Source: Paraktedonobacter sp035294465
GTDB lineage: Bacteria; Chloroflexota; Ktedonobacteria; Ktedonobacterales; Ktedonobacteraceae
DNA length: 5,884 nucleotides
Direction: 5' to 3'
Assembly (NCBI GenBank): GCA_035294465.1
Contig: DATGKW010000198.1
Span: forward strand, 1 to 5,884
In this document: positions 4,376-5,884 of the stretch, in pieces
Layout: each line of letters opens with the position of its first letter
Numbering within the stretch: the first letter of the stretch is position 1
The notes under the pieces: generated by a model
The model's database searches: none
The model's input: only the letters and a program-made list of their open reading frames with translations
What the model was told of the DNA's origin: nothing
Program-made: the position numbers and the translations under genes

Positions 4376-5884
4376 ATGAACGATTCAGACCAGCAAAGCA
4401 TCGATCTGGAGGACGATGAACACATCCAGATCACCGACCTGGACGCCGTAGGGACGAACCAGAAAAGGTTTACCGACAAGCTGTTTGCCATCTTGCACAA
4501 AGGCATCGCAACGCCCTGGATAAGATATAGTTCGGTTAGCTTATTGCTTCTCATCCTGCTCGGAGCGCTTTTCCTGCAAATCTATCCGTCTGCATTAACC
4601 TCCTCTAGCAGTTCAGCCTCAAATGAGACCGGTGTACCTCCTTCGGCAAGCGGAGCTAACGTTACATTTGGGGATGACCAGATATATATTCAGGCGAACG
4701 GAGGGATGCTGACCGCTTATCAGGCTGAAAATGGCCACGTACTCTGGCACAAGAAGCTGCCAGCGCAAGCATCTTTGCTGGCATCGGGTCAGATTGTTTA
4801 TCTCTATTACGCGACAACCGCCGGGAATGGCAGGCTGGAGGCATTGAATGGAAACAATGGCCGGAGCCTCTGGTGGCATGCCCTACCCGCGCCAGGAACA
4901 GCGCTGGCTCTTGAACAATCCGGTGACGCGCTCTACGCTGCTGACGACTCTAACACAATCTATGCTTTCCAGGCCAGCAACGGTCACCTGCGCTGGACGT
5001 ACCGCGATAACATCAGACCTATATTACCGGTAGGGAACCTTCTCCAAGTAAAGAGCGGGATCGCTGAGATCTTTCAGGCCGATCAGGGTCAGTCCTTTCT
5101 TCACACCAGCAATGGCCGGCAAATTCTACACATACAGCCCGATAACTCTGGTAATCTCCCACAAGCAATAATAGATGGACGGTTAATCTATGTGCTACCC
5201 AATATCGGAGATGCACCCGTTCCACAACCCGTCCAGGTTTTTCGCGTCTCCGATGGCAAGCTCCTCCGGTCATGGGCTTTACCATATACCAGCTCTGAAG
5301 TATCGCTGATGGAGCAAGACGGGATCATTTTTTATCGAGACGACATCAACTCTTCGCTCATCGCTTTAAGCAGCACCGATGGGCATGTTCTCTGGACGTA
5401 CAAGGCTCCCAGCAACGCCAATGGAATTGTTTCTACAGACCTGGAAGAGACCGGCCTGGTCTACCTGGCATTGCAATACGGCAACGTGATATGCCTGCGT
5501 GCCAGTGATGGGCAGATCCTCTGGAACACCCAGATTAAGGTAGCGAACCAGTATAACAACCCTCCCGGCTTCTTTTTCGAGAATGGCAAGATCTTTCTTT
5601 ATTACGCGAATGGAACGGCGGGGGGTACAACCTCAGAAAATGATCAGGAGTATACCCTCAGTAGCAGCGATGGAAAAGTTCTCTGGCACACTTCCGGTTT
5701 TTCCGGGCAGCCGTGGATTCAAGCCAGCATTCTCTACACTATGCAGCCCGGCGGACGAATCGACGCCTGGCGGGCAAGCGACGGCTCGCATCTCTGGGAC
5801 TCTCAAGCACTCGCAGGGATGTACCCATACGGAGACCCAACGAACAATAATAACCTTGTGTTTCTGACGGATCAGCTAGGAAAC
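4376..5884 (+). CDS. Membrane-anchored PQQ-repeat beta-propeller protein (3' end beyond window)
   Basis: An open frame of 503 codons from ATG 4376 to the window edge without a stop, so the C-terminus is missing. Residues 1-50 are hydrophilic and acidic (LEDDEHIQITDLD near the start), about 52-70 form one transmembrane segment (SVSLLLLILLGALFL), and a Ser-rich linker follows. The topology is probably cytoplasmic N-terminus and a large external domain. The rest consists of repeats of about 42 residues of the PQQ-like pattern: strand, A-x-x-x-x-(N/D)G-x-x-L-W. Clear copies end at W124, W166, W207, W340, W383, W437 and W474. Two degenerate copies lie between: TSNGRQILHI near 250, without Trp, and VSDGKLLRSW near 300. 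This is the same fold as BamB and quinoprotein dehydrogenases, but no cofactor or catalytic residues can be recognised, so a binding or scaffold role is more likely than enzymatic activity. The BamB name would mislead if the host lacks an outer membrane. The start has only a weak GAGCGAG ahead of it; no better in-frame start is seen upstream. Confidence 0.88.
   Translation, partial: MNDSDQQSIDLEDDEHIQITDLDAVGTNQKRFTDKLFAILHKGIATPWIRYSSVSLLLLILLGALFLQIYPSALTSSSSSASNETGVPPSASGANVTFGDDQIYIQANGGMLTAYQAENGHVLWHKKLPAQASLLASGQIVYLYYATTAGNGRLEALNGNNGRSLWWHALPAPGTALALEQSGDALYAADDSNTIYAFQASNGHLRWTYRDNIRPILPVGNLLQVKSGIAEIFQADQGQSFLHTSNGRQILHIQPDNSGNLPQAIIDGRLIYVLPNIGDAPVPQPVQVFRVSDGKLLRSWALPYTSSEVSLMEQDGIIFYRDDINSSLIALSSTDGHVLWTYKAPSNANGIVSTDLEETGLVYLALQYGNVICLRASDGQILWNTQIKVANQYNNPPGFFFENGKIFLYYANGTAGGTTSENDQEYTLSSSDGKVLWHTSGFSGQPWIQASILYTMQPGGRIDAWRASDGSHLWDSQALAGMYPYGDPTNNNNLVFLTDQLGN

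Noticed and set aside
4359..4379. Tiny upstream frame ending in ATG CTG CAA TGA, whose stop overlaps the propeller start codon
   Set aside because: Only a few codons long and easily due to chance; nothing in its peptide suggests a regulatory leader.
5019..5285. Minus-strand open frame of 88 codons inside the propeller gene
   Set aside because: The plus strand is continuously open with periodic PQQ repeats through this stretch.

Overview
The window carries five protein genes in the order + + - + +: a complete M32 metallocarboxypeptidase (14-1561), a complete lipoprotein-type serine hydrolase of the beta-lactamase/class C fold (1722-2954), a small class I SAM-dependent methyltransferase on the minus strand (2974-3504), a small polymerase-beta-type nucleotidyltransferase (3709-4212), and a membrane-anchored PQQ-repeat beta-propeller that runs off the right edge (4376-5884). 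No rRNA, tRNA, CRISPR array, transposase or phage gene is visible.

The DNA looks bacterial: clear Shine-Dalgarno motifs, sigma-70-like promoter elements, moderate GC in the coding regions and AT-richer intergenic stretches. The mix of a Taq-type M32 carboxypeptidase, a lipoprotein serine hydrolase and a single-TM PQQ-propeller protein would fit a large-genome soil or filamentous bacterium such as Chloroflexota class Ktedonobacteria. That is an inference from gene style, not a proven assignment.

Layout: the two left genes are co-directional, separated by 160 nt that hold the most striking non-coding object in the window. This is a perfect 16-bp inverted repeat (1570-1585 / 1685-1700) enclosing 99 nt, with further nested stems and a 12-bp palindrome inside. 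It could be a MITE-like insertion, a structured 5' leader of the serine hydrolase gene or, less likely, an invertible segment. The hydrolase and methyltransferase genes converge, with only 19 nt between their stop codons and no recognisable terminator. The methyltransferase and nucleotidyltransferase genes diverge from a 204-nt regulatory region. On the methyltransferase side this holds an extended -10 promoter and an imperfect 16-bp palindrome just before the ribosome binding site. On the nucleotidyltransferase side there is a weak promoter candidate. The propeller gene has its own promoter (TTGACA, 17 nt, TAGACT) and a leader of about 100 nt with a small hairpin near the start codon.

The genes do not form an obvious pathway or operon. 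They look like independently transcribed housekeeping and accessory genes: peptide turnover in the cytoplasm, a cell-surface hydrolase, a methyltransferase, a nucleotidyltransferase and an extracytoplasmic propeller. I see no convincing new multi-gene system. The items most worth a second look are the 131-bp inverted-repeat element, the divergent regulatory region, and the altered catalytic motifs in the serine hydrolase.
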